A DNA stretch of 64,000 bases, taken from the NCBI GenBank assembly GCA_949752745.1, contig OX457026.1:27032116-27096115 (forward strand), read 5' to 3'. The DNA comes from Protula sp. h YS-2021. Lineage: Eukaryota; Annelida; Polychaeta; Sabellida; Serpulidae. The position numbers were made by a program, and so were the translations under genes. Position 1 is the stretch's first letter. Every line of letters begins with the position of its first letter. Of this stretch, positions 33,830 to 44,138 are shown piece after piece. Under the pieces are notes generated by a model. That model was not told the DNA's origin. It did not search any database and saw nothing but the letters and a program-made list of their open reading frames with translations.

Positions 33830-34416
33830 AAGCTACCCGAAAAGGGATGTCGGAGAGGTTGGGTTTTGACGATTCACGTATTTACCGACATTTACACAAT
33901 TTTACAAAATTTTTAAAATTCCACCATTTCGGCATTTTTTATCATTTGCTAAAAAAAGCAAAGTCTAGGTGGAGAAGCACCTAAGAAACTTTCGATTAAA
34001 ATTTTACAACTATCTGAAAAAGACAGAGAAATGAATGGTTTGACAATTCAGTTATTTACTACGATTATTTCAGTTTTTGCCAAACTTAGCCTGATAGGCG
34101 AACCCATGGGAAACATCTCTGTGTAACATCTAAACGATTGGAGTAAAACTGTAGGAGGAGAAGCATTTCAAAAATGGGTCAAACGGGCACAAAAAGCGCC
34201 GCCATTTTGTCAGTTTTTCGTCAATCGTCAAAAAAAGTAATAGCCCAGGTGGGGGACCAAACAGGGAACATTCCTGCGTAATACCAAAACGATTGGAGCA
34301 AAACTAGGAGTAGTAGCATTTTAAAGAAAAAGTTTAACATACGCACATACATTCAATCCCCCTATAGTGATATGACTAGCCCAGTCCGACAAAGTCGGAC
34401 TGGGCTAGTCGTATCA
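33830..34416. mobile_element. Tandem cassette with 23-bp stem-loop
   Basis: Two to three degenerate units (AACGATTGGAGCAAAACT, TCAATCGTCAAAAAAAGTAA, TAGCCCAGGTGGG) end in a long stem-loop. The arm at 34368-34390 pairs with 34394-34416 over 23 positions with a single mismatch and an AAA loop; the inner arm reads GACTAGCCCAGTCCGAC. Confidence 0.75.
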
Positions 34417-34749
34417 ATAAAATCACTAAAATAAAACGGGAGACAGAGCCATTTTGAGCTCATTCTTGACCCTTTCGGCCTTAACAACGTTACATAAGTG
34501 GTACCTCGGTGACCTTGACCTCCTCCGTCATGGTCAAGGTCCAAAACCGGAAGTTGACCATTATCTCGAAAACGATTAGAAAACTGAATTTGATTATTTG
34601 TACCCAAAAGAGATAACATTATATTTACTTCGATGTCTTCGGTCAAGATAATAATTCGGAAGCTGATAATTATGTCAAAACACTGAAAAATGTCTTTGAC
34701 CAGATAGATTGCACCATTGCAAGTGGGTGCCATTTCGCTACGTGCAGCG

Positions 34750-36196
34750 AAATTAGGTCTAGTTTTCTAAAAAAATTCCGAAAAAAATCCAAAAATTTTC
34801 CAAGTCACTCAAAAAGCACAAGCCGTAGGCGTTACCGTAACCAAAAATAAATAACTTCTGATAAAATCTGTAGGAGGAATGTATTTTGAATTTTTCTTTT
34901 TTTTTTTTAAATTCTCCGATCGACTTACAGAACAAGCGATATTCACGACCTCCTAATCGTGCCTCACACCCAAGATAAATGATATCGGATCAAAACTGTA
35001 GGAGAAGATGCACTTTGAGGTATTTTCTTCAAAAATTTCCCCCCCCCCCCTCCCAAAATAAAAAATTCCCAAACGGGTCAAAAAGCACAAGCCGTATGCC
35101 CAACCCACCCAGGGATGCCTCAAACCAAAAAGAAATGAAATCGGATAAAAACGGTAGGAGGAAATGCATTTTGAAGGTTTTTCTTTAAAAAATTTCCCAA
35201 AAATACAAAAATTGTCCGATCGACTAAAAAGGCACAAGCCGTATGCACGACCCCTTAGGGATAACTCACACCAAAAATAAACAAGTTATCAGTGAAATTG
35301 ATGTCCCCCGCCACGAATTATGGTCGAATCGAAAAACAATGCGACGCCGCACATCTTCAATATATATATATATATATATTTTTACTGTAGCAACCCATTG
35401 GGCCGACATGGCTTATTTACAATACCGACCTTTGTTGGTTCCCATACTTCCTATATGTAAAAGATTTCAACAATCGATCCAGAAATGTAGGCTTGAGTGT
35501 GTTAACAAAGTCATTCAAATGAGTAAGGATTGGGAAAATTTGGGCCAATATCATTGGGCCAATGTCCTTGGACCGACATGGCTCATTTACAATACCGATC
35601 CCTGTTGGTTCCAATACTACTTATAGTTAAGATATCTTGTCAATCGATGCAGAAATGTAGGCTTGAGTGTGTTAACAAACTCATTTCAGTATGTAAGGGT
35701 TGTAAAAATTTCTGAAGTTCAGCTGGGCCAATGTCCTTGGGCCGACAGGGCTCATTTACAATACCGACCTTTGTTGGTTCCAATACTTCCTATATGTAAA
35801 AGATTTCAACAATCGATCCAGAAATGTAGGCTTGAGTGTGTTAACAAACTCATTCAACTGAGTAAGGATTGGGAAAATTTGTGAAGTTCAGCTGGGCCAA
35901 TGTCCTTGGGCCGACAGGGCTCATTTACAATACCGATCCTTGTCCGTTCCAGTACTACCCATATATAGAATATCTTAAAAATCGGTCGAAAAATGTTGGC
36001 TTGAGTGTGTTAAAAAAGGTGTCAACAGACGGACAGACAGACCCGAAAACTATAGTCCCCCGGCGGGGGACTAATGACATCGCATCAAAATTGCAGATGC
36101 ATTTTGAAACGAAATTTTACCAAATAAACAACTAAATAACGGACGCCGTCTGCAAACCAATGGGGAAACCCCAGCTTACGTGTAACGTAAGCCGGG
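34750..36196. mobile_element. ~145-bp tandem cassette, second locus, with stem-loop tail
   Basis: Same unit family as 20470-21830 (AAAAAGCACAAGCCGTATGC, ACCAAAAATAAATGACATCG), about four to five units. The last unit is split by the nested element at 35281-36073. The tail has CTAAATAACGGACGCCGTCT and the stem-loop CCCAGCTTACG (ending 36180) with CGTAAGCCGGG (36186-36196), followed by CTA and A residues. Confidence 0.85.
35281..36073. mobile_element. Stem-loop-tailed element, subfamily A copy 2, nested (793 bp)
   Basis: Starts ACAAGTTATCAGTGAAATTG with GATGTCCCCCGCC just inside, then three to four ~170-bp units (GGGCCGACATGGCTCATTTA, TTGTTGGTTCCAATACTTCC, GAAATGTAGGCTTGAGTGTG). GTCAACAGACGGACAGACAG and the perfect stem-loop TAGTCCCCCG-G-CGGGGGACTA (36053-36073) follow. 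It splits the host phrase AAAAATAAATGACATCG, present uninterrupted in sister units, giving exact boundaries and no target duplication. A microsatellite (TA)n is at 35358-35378. Confidence 0.88.
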
Positions 36197-36284
36197 CTAA
36201 AAACCACGCAAGTGACGGATGTACCGAAAATCTATCACATAACATAATCATTGTGGGCACGGAAGACAGACAGACCGATAGCAA

Positions 36285-36313
36285 TAGCCTTCAGCCAAAT
36301 CGGCTGAGGGCTA
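36285..36313. other. Stem-loop ending in CTA
   Basis: TAGCCTTCAGCC pairs imperfectly with GGCTGAGGGCTA and is preceded by GAAGACAGACAGACCGATAG. It is followed by AA, as in the other tails. The element start is not evident. Confidence 0.6.
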
Positions 36314-36420
36314 AAGAGTATCTAAAAACAGCTTATAAGCCTTAAAATAAATGAAGAAAACATTAAAGGCGAAGAAAGGTATAAATCTTTTTTAAAAGTA
36401 CGGTCTGGTAACCTTGTTAC

Positions 36421-36437
36421 TCGCGCCAAAGGCGCGA
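36421..36437. other. TCGCGCC-AAA-GGCGCGA hairpin in TIR element 2
   Basis: Perfect 7-bp stem with an AAA loop just after an internal near-copy of the element's own right end (36383-36415). TIR element 1 has the same motif in the corresponding place (12012-12026). Confidence 0.65.
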
Positions 36438-36924
36438 GCAAATTTTGCTTATATCAAAGCTAAAACTGTGCGTTTTGAAAAATGAACAGAAAAATGAAAA
36501 TGCAAAAAAAAAGTATTAAAAAGTACGCTGGTAAAAAAAAGTACGTTTTTTTAGGAAAAAAAAGTACAAGGCCAAAAAAAAAGTACAAATCTTTTTTAAA
36601 AGTACGGTGTGGCAACCCTGCGATTATGACGGCAGTTTGCGCTGAAACAACTTCAATTTACGTACATCATTTAGACATTCATTTCATGTCATTTCGCCTA
36701 TTTTTTTGCAAACATGTTTTTCTGCGAAGTTATAACATCGTCCACTTGCACCACTCCCGATCCAAGATTAGGCAACCCAATCCTAAAAGTTTTTTTAAAA
36801 TGAAAATAAACAAAACACAGCTATGTTTTCCCTTAGCAGTAAGTGCCAGTCTCTTGGCAAATCTTTGGGAATTTCCTGTATTTCCCCCGATAATGATGAC
36901 GTGGGATATCTGGGTGAACTGTGG

Positions 36925-37087
36925 TTTAACTTAAACCAAAGGTTAAATCATTAGTTTGGTTAAACTAGGGTTAAACTTCATTTGTGACTATGGGTTAAAC
37001 CATTGGTTTAGCCAATCCAAATTTCTTGGTTTAATCAAGTGGGTTAATCCAATCAGTTAACCTAAATTTAACTTTCGTGAATACGGA
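36925..37087. repeat. Inverted partner of the GTTAAACC repeat
   Basis: GGTTTAAC/GGTTAAAC words end in TTAACTTTCGTGAATACG, the reverse complement of the start of the repeat at 30604. Together they could be long inverted ends of a ~6.5-kb composite or two separate copies. Confidence 0.6.
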
Positions 37088-37248
37088 GACAGACTCGACA
37101 CCTATTTCACTTATTGATTTGTGAACAAAAACAAATGTCTCCCCGACTAAACCCATAATTCCAAAATAACCAATTTCTACTTTTCTTTGTACTGAACAAA
37201 AAATGATTCATTTCTACAAACATAATCATAATTCATTGCCAACAATTC

Positions 37249-37381
37249 ACAAGTAAGTATTTGTGAAACACACGCAGGCCCCAACCGCCCCCCAAATTCA
37301 TAGGGGTATAAAGCGATGACTGACAGACGGACGGACAGACACCCCAAACCTATAGGCCTCAGTCCGAAGGGTTGGGGCCTA
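37249..37381. mobile_element. Stem-loop-tailed short element, subfamily B copy 2 (133 bp)
   Basis: Nearly identical to 31523-31651: ACAAGTAAGTATTTGTGAAA at the start, AGGCCCCAACCGCC inside, GACAGACGGACGGACAGACA, then the stem-loop TAGGCCTCAGTCC...GGTTGGGGCCTA. It is present without any tandem array, so the conserved parts are the two ends. Confidence 0.85.
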
Positions 37382-37586
37382 ATTATGGCGCACAGGTTTT
37401 ATGGTCAGATAACAATTTTTTACTGAGAAAAATATGTGTGTTCTTGAGATCAGGATACCGAATCCCTCATTATCGCCGACAACAAAAACAAATCCACAGT
37501 TGCAAAATCACGCTTTACTCTGGTTTGGGAGTTTCGCTGAGGTCGAAAATAATGCGTTAGGGTACTTCTCAGTGTGCTTTTAAAGA

Positions 37587-38093
37587 ACAAGTGGATTTTT
37601 GGCCAATTTGGCCGAGATCACGTGACCGAATTCGGCCAAAATGTCTTTCAAATGAGCCAAACATCAAGTCTCTAGGCCTCTGCGTTCTCGAGATATCGCC
37701 TGTACAAACACAAGTCGATTTTTTTGCGTTTTTGGCCAATTTGGCCAAGAGCACGTGATCGAATTTGGCCAAAATTGCCAAAAGGCACATCTACAAGTCG
37801 AGACCTTTCAAATGAGCCCAACATCAAGTCTCTAGGCCTCTGCGTTCTCGAGATATCGCCTGTACAAACACAAGTCGATTTTTTTGCGTTTTTTGCCAAT
37901 TTGGCCAAGATCACGTGATCGAATTTGGCCAAAATGGCCAAAAGGCATATCTACAAGTCGAGACCTTTCAAATGAGCCCAACATCAAGTCTCTAGGCCTC
38001 TGCGTTCTCCAGATATCGCTTGTACAAAAAAACGATGACGGACAGACAGACACCCCAAGTCTATAGGCCCCCAACCCTGTAGGGTTGGGGCCT
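37587..38093. mobile_element. Stem-loop-tailed element with ~157-bp tandem units
   Basis: Starts ACAAGTGGATTTTTGGCC. Three units share CAATTTGGCCAAGATCACGT, GACCTTTCAAATGAGCCCAA and TCTCGAGATATCGCCTGTAC. CGATGACGGACAGACAGACA follows, then the stem-loop TAGGCCCCCAACCCT-GT-AGGGTTGGGGCCTA (38064-38093) and A residues. Flanks are A on both sides. Confidence 0.8.
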
Positions 38094-39228
38094 AAAAAGC
38101 TAGAGCAGTGTGCAAGCCCACATATTCCCCACAGGAACCCATCAGCTAAACACGGCCATCAACAGTCAATCAAGAGCTGAAATTTTTCAAGTCCAGCTGG
38201 TCCATTTTCCTTGGACGAACCTGGCCCATTTACAATACAGATCTGTGTTTGTTCCCATAGAAGCTACATACCAAGTTTCATGAAAATCCTTGAAGGAGTT
38301 TTTAAGTTATCGTGTTAACAAGCTCTTGATGACAGACCGACAGACACGCGGCCGATCGCATATATTCCCCACAGGTTCTACCTGAAATTGTAGGGACTTT
38401 ACAGGCAAAAAAGATCACATTTCAACCAATGCCCCAACAAGCAATTGTCAGAGGATATATTTCTGGTCATATACATCACATATTTATTTGAAATAAGCAC
38501 CAAACAACTAGATTTGTTTTTTTTTATATCTCGATTTTTTTAGACGTATTCTTGAGGACAGCGTCTCTTAAGCTTCTCTCGTCTGTTTTGAGAGCGGATT
38601 TTCAGTTTCCTGAGAGGCCCTCATGCTGATTGGGAGAACATAAATGCTTGCATCCATTATTTTGTTCACAGAAAGTGTTGAAAATGGCTCAACGCAGATC
38701 CGATTTAACACAATAATTACAAAAAAACAGACAAATCTGCATCTGTTCCAACCATGAGTTTTGCTACTCGTATGCCCTCCCGTTTATATACCACTTCTTC
38801 GATAGTGCTATATTATCGTTCATCTAATCCCATCTCTAAAAACATCAGCAGATTCTATTGTACCTGTTAGTATATCAAAACAACTTTTATATGATTAACT
38901 AATTTTATTTGACAAAAACCTAACAGATTCCGAAAAAATACCGTGAAACTTGTCACGACTTCACAAACTTGTCACGTTTGTTGACGTGATCGAAATGTCT
39001 AAATGAGTCACAGTGGTGTTGATAAGAAATCAAGGGAAGACGATCTGCCTAACAAAAAAGTGTACCGCGGTAATGTCAGGAAAACCAATAAAATGCCTGA
39101 AAGTGCCAGCTGAATGTCAGCTGACGCTCATCGCACCGAATGATAAGCACCCCAATTTGAAGTAAATCTACGTTATTTGTCTTTACGTTTTATTTTGTAA
39201 TATGCCTTCTCTGTAATATTATTGATAG
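38094..39228. other. No gene recognised
   Basis: At 38185-38345 there is a divergent single copy of the CCATTTACAATACAGATC...GTTCCCATA repeat also present in 35400-36000, followed by GACAGACCGACAGACACG but without a stem-loop tail. The remainder is unremarkable. Confidence 0.45.
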
Positions 39229-39370
39229 TGTTACAACTATCCACCCTTGGGTATTGTTTACTGAATACGTTCTATCTGGTCATGTGACCATGTGACGTAA
39301 TAACCAAAATGGCTCGGATGTAAATAAAGGTTTCAACCTAAATCTAGTCGCATCATTCAATAACACAACA
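39229..39370 (+). mobile_element. Short LTR of a second, plus-strand LTR retrotransposon
   Basis: TGTTACAACTATCCACCC to ATTCAATAACACAACA starts TG and ends CA. It contains an AATAAA at about 39324 and is followed at once by a primer-site-like TGGTGGCAGCGGTGA (39371-39385). The gag of this element resumes at 52444 after the inserted Gypsy element. The LTR left edge is uncertain because the partner LTR is not in the window. Confidence 0.6.
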
Positions 39371-39403
39371 TGGTGGCAGCGGTGACCACGCTGAAAGAGA
39401 TAT

Positions 39404-40279
39404 TGTCGCCACCCTCGTAATACTGCCAATTAGGGAACCGACAGTACGACGACGGTGTCGCTTGGGGAGGTCGATAAAGGGTTGATCTACTGTGTGTTGC
39501 TACCCCAATTAGCAACACGACCCTCGTTCTCTTGATATCCGAAGAGTGGCAAAGATGCGCTTTACAGCTAGTGAAAAGCGCGACTCTTCCAGCTTTAAAT
39601 GATGAAAAGAAGAGTTAGAAAGGTGCACTTTTTTCTGGTTAAAAAGTGCGACTCTTCGTGACAGTTTCTTTCAGAAACAGCCTGTTGAATCCAAAATAAA
39701 CTTCAATGAAAAGACTTGACTTTTATCGGTGATCTTTAAATTTATTCCACTATTTCTTAACAGATTTTCTTTCACAGATTTCTACCTTGCTAGCTTTATT
39801 CTCGGTTTTCTCAATGGCTGTAGGGTAAAAGTTCTCTCTCTCTCTTTTTCTTGCTCTATCTCTGTCAGTCTCTATTTGCCTGTCTGCCCTCTCCAGCCTC
39901 GCCGGGGAGTTTTTATTCCCCGGCTATCCAGAGAGGGACTCCCAATACAGCCAATGAGAAACCGAATTGACCCGCGGAGGAATCTGGACATGATAACATT
40001 GCTAATCAGTTATAAAGAAATCATAAGAAAATATTCAAAATACGAAGAGAGTGGCGGAGCTCTTTCCGAAAAACATTTCCTAAAAAGGGAATGGGTCTCG
40101 GGTCGTTGGCAGCCGGGAGAGTTTTTGGGGCCTATTTTTTATGCTGCCAAGCCAATGGGACCGTATTTTTGAGGGTCGCGTCCAGAAACCGAGCCAGGCC
40201 CGTATTCTAAAAAATGTCTTAAAAATTCACACCAAAATATTTATAAAAGTAAGAGGGCGACAACTCTAGGGTTCTCACA
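39404..40279 (-). repeat. 3' LTR of the Gypsy element
   Basis: Plus-strand TGTCGCCACCCTCGTAATAC ... GTTCTCACA, 876 bp, matching 51565-52443. It contains a near-inverted AAGAGTCGC/GCGACTCTTCC segment and a (CT)n stretch. Open frames inside are incidental. Confidence 0.93.
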
Positions 40280-40292
40280 CTCTCCTCTTCTT
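40280..40292 (-). other. Polypurine tract (plus-strand primer site)
   Basis: Minus-strand AAGAAGAGGAGAG lies directly before the 3' LTR start TGTGAGAACC. It fixes the LTR edge and the element's orientation. Confidence 0.85.
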
Positions 40293-43200
40293 AAAACTTG
40301 AAATACGGGGACTAAGAACCGCGTATTTCAAGCCCAAATGTACATTCATCTCAATTTTTTGTCGCCAACCCCCATCCTATACTAGCTCCATAAAACGGTC
40401 CTAACAGAAGAATACCAATTAACAAGAAGAGCTGCCTTGGAGCCAGTACTACGCCAGAGTGCTGGTTACGGTCAAAATACGAAAAGCGAGATTCTACTAA
40501 TTTTTTTAATGAATTCTCCTTTTGTCGCCCATGAACTGAATACCGAAAAAATGAGAAATACCCAAAAATTAGTATTTTTCATGGCGAACTTCAGCTGTGA
40601 TACCGGTCAGAGTATCATGTGGTTGAGTGCTGTTTACATATTATCACTCAACTATCATACATTTCCGTATACGAAATAATTAGTAACAGGCACTCTGTCC
40701 CAAACCAGTACCTAATTAGCAATAAACCCTAATTAAATATCAAATTTATAAGATTATTAAAAACTTTCAACTTTTCCACTGTTTTGTTTACAAAGTGAGC
40801 GCACCGGAAGACTCACGGAAATTTACGATTTTTTTTTTAGCAACTATATTTCTAACAATACTTTTCAAAGACCTATCATTCTTTAGCCCCAAGAAACCTT
40901 AGTTTCAATTTGATAGACATTATCGTACTAATAAGGAAGGACTTTGATTGATTTTAATATAAAATTTAAATGCACAAATTTCCGGAAATTTCCGGGTAGC
41001 AACACTAGAACCCCTAGCGAGTAAAAGACGCAAAAATAACCCATAAGTGACACATACGAGCCCTTTACGGAAAGGCCATGCCAAAACCAGTAAATTAGTC
41101 TATTTTTCTGGCCAAATTATAGTACTCAACCAAAACCATTTTATCCCCACTCTCAGAGATTCACACCTAAAGCCTTCTTCTATTTTATTTTCATGCTAGT
41201 TTACTATAATCTTCACTGAAAATGCCAAAAATTGAACTTTAAAACTGGCCAAAATCCCTATTTCTTTTCTTGTTGTAGGAAGTAATTTGGCAGAAATCCA
41301 ACAAAACAGCTGAAAGAGCGGCCTACTTATTGACCCTATTAGCATTTCCATATGCAAATCCACAGACTCTGTCATCACTTGCCAAAGCTAACACTACAAG
41401 CTATCTTTCTCACTAGAAACTTAACACTTATGCCTGGCCAGATACATATAATTATACATGCATTTTCTTTTGCTCTTTAACACCACTGGGCTTACTACAG
41501 CGAGCTAGGGCTATTGTTATCATGCTTCTATAACGGCAAGCTACGGCCATCTTTTCACTCACTTACTGTCTAGGACCGTGGGCCGCAAAATGATTAAAAA
41601 ATACATTTTTTGACCAAAATACGTGGTGAACATACTACAATACACACGCATAACATTTATACTTGCCAATAAGAATATTATGAAAATTCTACGTGATTAT
41701 TTACTCTAACAAAGCGAGTATTTTCACTATCTGTCCGTATAAATGCACAATCACAGCCGTCCGGCCATTATACAAGCACCATTGCATAACATTTCGTGAC
41801 TTTTAAAATACTTTTTTCCGTAAAATTTCTAAGTTAAATTAAGATTTCTACTTAACATTCTTTTCACATCTATTCAACTTAAACTTCAGAGTCCACACGG
41901 GGAAAATTTAAGTCATTTTAAGCAAACTATGGCTAAAATAAATGTGAAAATATGGCACCTGGCCAAACACCAGGGGAAATGCTATCATTCAAACTCGATT
42001 TTCTCTACATACACTTACACCTAACACTTTTATACATACATTTGAGATTACAGCTATAAAGAAACATTCGTCAGCAACTAATTTAAACTTGTCGGCCTAT
42101 ATACAAGACATTTGACAACTTTAAAGCATCTCTTAACCCCATATAAATGTCAAAATGGCGAACTAAGCAGCCAGAAATAACAGAAATGACTTAGAGGGGC
42201 TTCACTAAAACTCAATTTTCTGATTCGATACTTGGCGGATTGACTTTAAACTTGCAGACTAAGCCTAAAATACATTATTCTACATTTTTCTTTCCCAATT
42301 ACATAAATACACACGTCTTATCATAGTTTATTTAGCCAAAAGTGATGGGCGTCGCCCCAGCCTTATTTCTCCATTGCTTGGAATGGATGAAACGCATTCT
42401 TTAGCGGTAAAGCCATCAAAATCAAGCATCAGGCTTTTTTTTTAAAACGTGAGCCAAGAGTGCGTAGTAACGTTTTCGAGAACTGAGGCAAGAATGCATA
42501 CCGTACCATGTTTAAAATGAAGATTTGTTAGCAAAAGCCCATCAAATCCACAAAGTATATAAAAACTTCTTTTTTTTAATGTTTCGACGCGATCAGACGC
42601 ATTTCTTGCTTGTAAACCCTTATCAAACGTTAGGCTTTCTTGCACCTGGAGTCGAAACTAGTGTTTCTTCTTTTTTTTCCTTTTTTCGAACGAGCAATTA
42701 CTGTATACAACAGTTTTTTTTCGAGAGCTGAGGCAAGAATGCATATCCTACCATGTTTAAATGTGTATTTTTTTTCAACTAAAACCTAAACTGCCTTACT
42801 CTTTTACGCGAAACGTATACTCTGTGTGGTTTTTTTTCATCAGTAGTCAAAAATCGAAGTCCAGGGGCATTTTCACTGTCATCACACCACTTCCCGTATG
42901 CGCTAAAAAGGCAACCAACCAGACAGACAACCAACCAACCAGCCAAACAACCAACCAACCTTCACAACCAGCTACTTAAACATGCATTATGCATTTTTTT
43001 ACACTCTCCTTCCCTTAAAAACACGTCGGGGAGGGGGGGGGGAACATTATACAAATTTTTTAACACATTACAACAAATACATTAACGTACATACATATAA
43101 TTTTTTTTCGAAACACCATGTATTAATCACACGTTTTTTTTCTTTTTAAATGTCCCAAACAGTTTCCTCAGCCTCTCCTTCTTTCTCAACCAGATCACGG

Positions 43201-43419
43201 TTACGAGGCACGTTAAAGCCACGTCTTCCTGTTTAAAACCTAAGTTTCAAACAGGGTAATCGTGTTTAGATCTTCGCCCGTCAACTATATACGCTTTTGC
43301 CTTGCGTATAAGGACCGGGGCATGATGCTATCTTGACATCCTCTTCTTTTAGGATTTGGCGAGAGTAAAGCTTGGCGCAGGGGTTAAATTGGTGAAAGAT
43401 GGTTAAAATTGGAAAAAAT
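40293..43419 (-). other. Long noncoding segment between zinc-finger frames and 3' LTR
   Basis: Three kilobases without a frame of note on either strand. It includes a (CCAA)n-like tract at 42912-42960 and a G run at 43029-43041. Two phrases are repeated at 42472-42510 and 42720-42760 (GAACTGAGGCAAGAATGCAT). Unusually long for this position in a Gypsy element. Confidence 0.6.
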
Positions 43420-44076
43420 TTAAACATGATTTTCCCTGCTGCAGCAAGGGAAATCCTCTCTTTTGGTCGGATTGACGAACTTCATCTCCTCAACCACCTC
43501 GACTGAGCCATCGGCGTGCGTTATCCGGCGCTTTGTGTGTGTGTGGCCCCACACCTGTGCTTTGTCGACCTCGAACAACGCCGCCCGACTCAGCCTCTTT
43601 CTAGAGGGGATCTCCGCTTTCGGGTCTGGGCATCTCACCTCGCGCTTTTCCGTCTCCAAATCCACATGCGGAGTTTTCCTCCGGTTCGTCCACCGAGTAC
43701 AGGGGAGATCATCATCCATATCATCCCGGTTTTCAGCAGCTTCCCCTGAGCTAGCCGACTTGGGAACTGACTCCCGTGAAATCTCAACCCTTCTTTCCGG
43801 AGCTTTCGTCTCGGATTGTGTCGGTGGACGACACGAAGGCTTTCCTCGGCGCAGGCTTTCCCTATTCAGACCCTCCTTCAGAGTCTGGGTCCCATGGCAT
43901 GACGTCAAGTGGCCAAACATGTAGAAGCGACTCGAGGCACTAAACGCACAGAATGGACAGAAGAAATTTGATTCTGTAATTGGGTGTTTCTTCTCCCGAT
44001 GTGCCTCGAGTTCCTTCAAACTTTTGCATGTAAAGCCACACGCACGACATGATAAAGGCTGGTTGAAAGGACGCAT
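43420..44076 (-). CDS. C2H2 zinc-finger protein encoded by the Gypsy element (ORF B)
   Basis: 218 residues from an ATG at 44076. Two classical fingers near the N-terminus: CRACGFTCKSLKELEAHREK (residues 10-29, closed by KH) and CPFCAFSASSRFYMFGHLTS (closed by CH). A polar, charged region follows without a known domain; the C-terminus is basic. It lies downstream of pol, where some Gypsy elements carry env. The frame remains open upstream to about 44119, next to a TTGCAG acceptor-like site, so it may be the last exon of a spliced message. Function unknown; nucleic-acid binding is inferred from the fingers. Confidence 0.75.
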   Translation of the reverse strand: MRPFNQPLSCRACGFTCKSLKELEAHREKKHPITESNFFCPFCAFSASSRFYMFGHLTSCHGTQTLKEGLNRESLRRGKPSCRPPTQSETKAPERRVEISRESVPKSASSGEAAENRDDMDDDLPCTRWTNRRKTPHVDLETEKREVRCPDPKAEIPSRKRLSRAALFEVDKAQVWGHTHTKRRITHADGSVEVVEEMKFVNPTKREDFPCCSRENHV

Positions 44077-44138
44077 GGTTGGGGATGGTTGGCTTTGAGA
44101 TGGTTGACTTGGTTGGATTCTGCAACCACATAAAATTA

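Larger units (their letters stand above)
33129..36620. mobile_element. TIR element 2 (12-bp TIRs, 6-bp target duplication, non-autonomous)
   Basis: Left end CAGGGTTGCCAC (33129-33140) is exactly inverted at the right end GTGGCAACCCTG (36609-36620). The hexamer CGATTA stands on both sides (33123-33128 and 36621-36626). Ends differ from TIR element 1 by one base in twelve. AAAAAAAGTAC words fill both ends on the same strand. The interior holds at least three tandem-repeat or stem-loop cassettes, one nested in another, and no transposase. Confidence 0.87.

Noticed and set aside
34362..34733. 123-codon minus frame
   Set aside because: Starts in AT-rich sequence and ends across a stem-loop; no motif.
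39729..40172. 147-codon frame repeated at 51890-52374
   Set aside because: Lies within both LTRs on the strand opposite to the element's genes; it is duplicated because the LTR is duplicated.
43463..43924. 153-codon plus frame
   Set aside because: Antisense to the zinc-finger frame B, which has clear C2H2 motifs.
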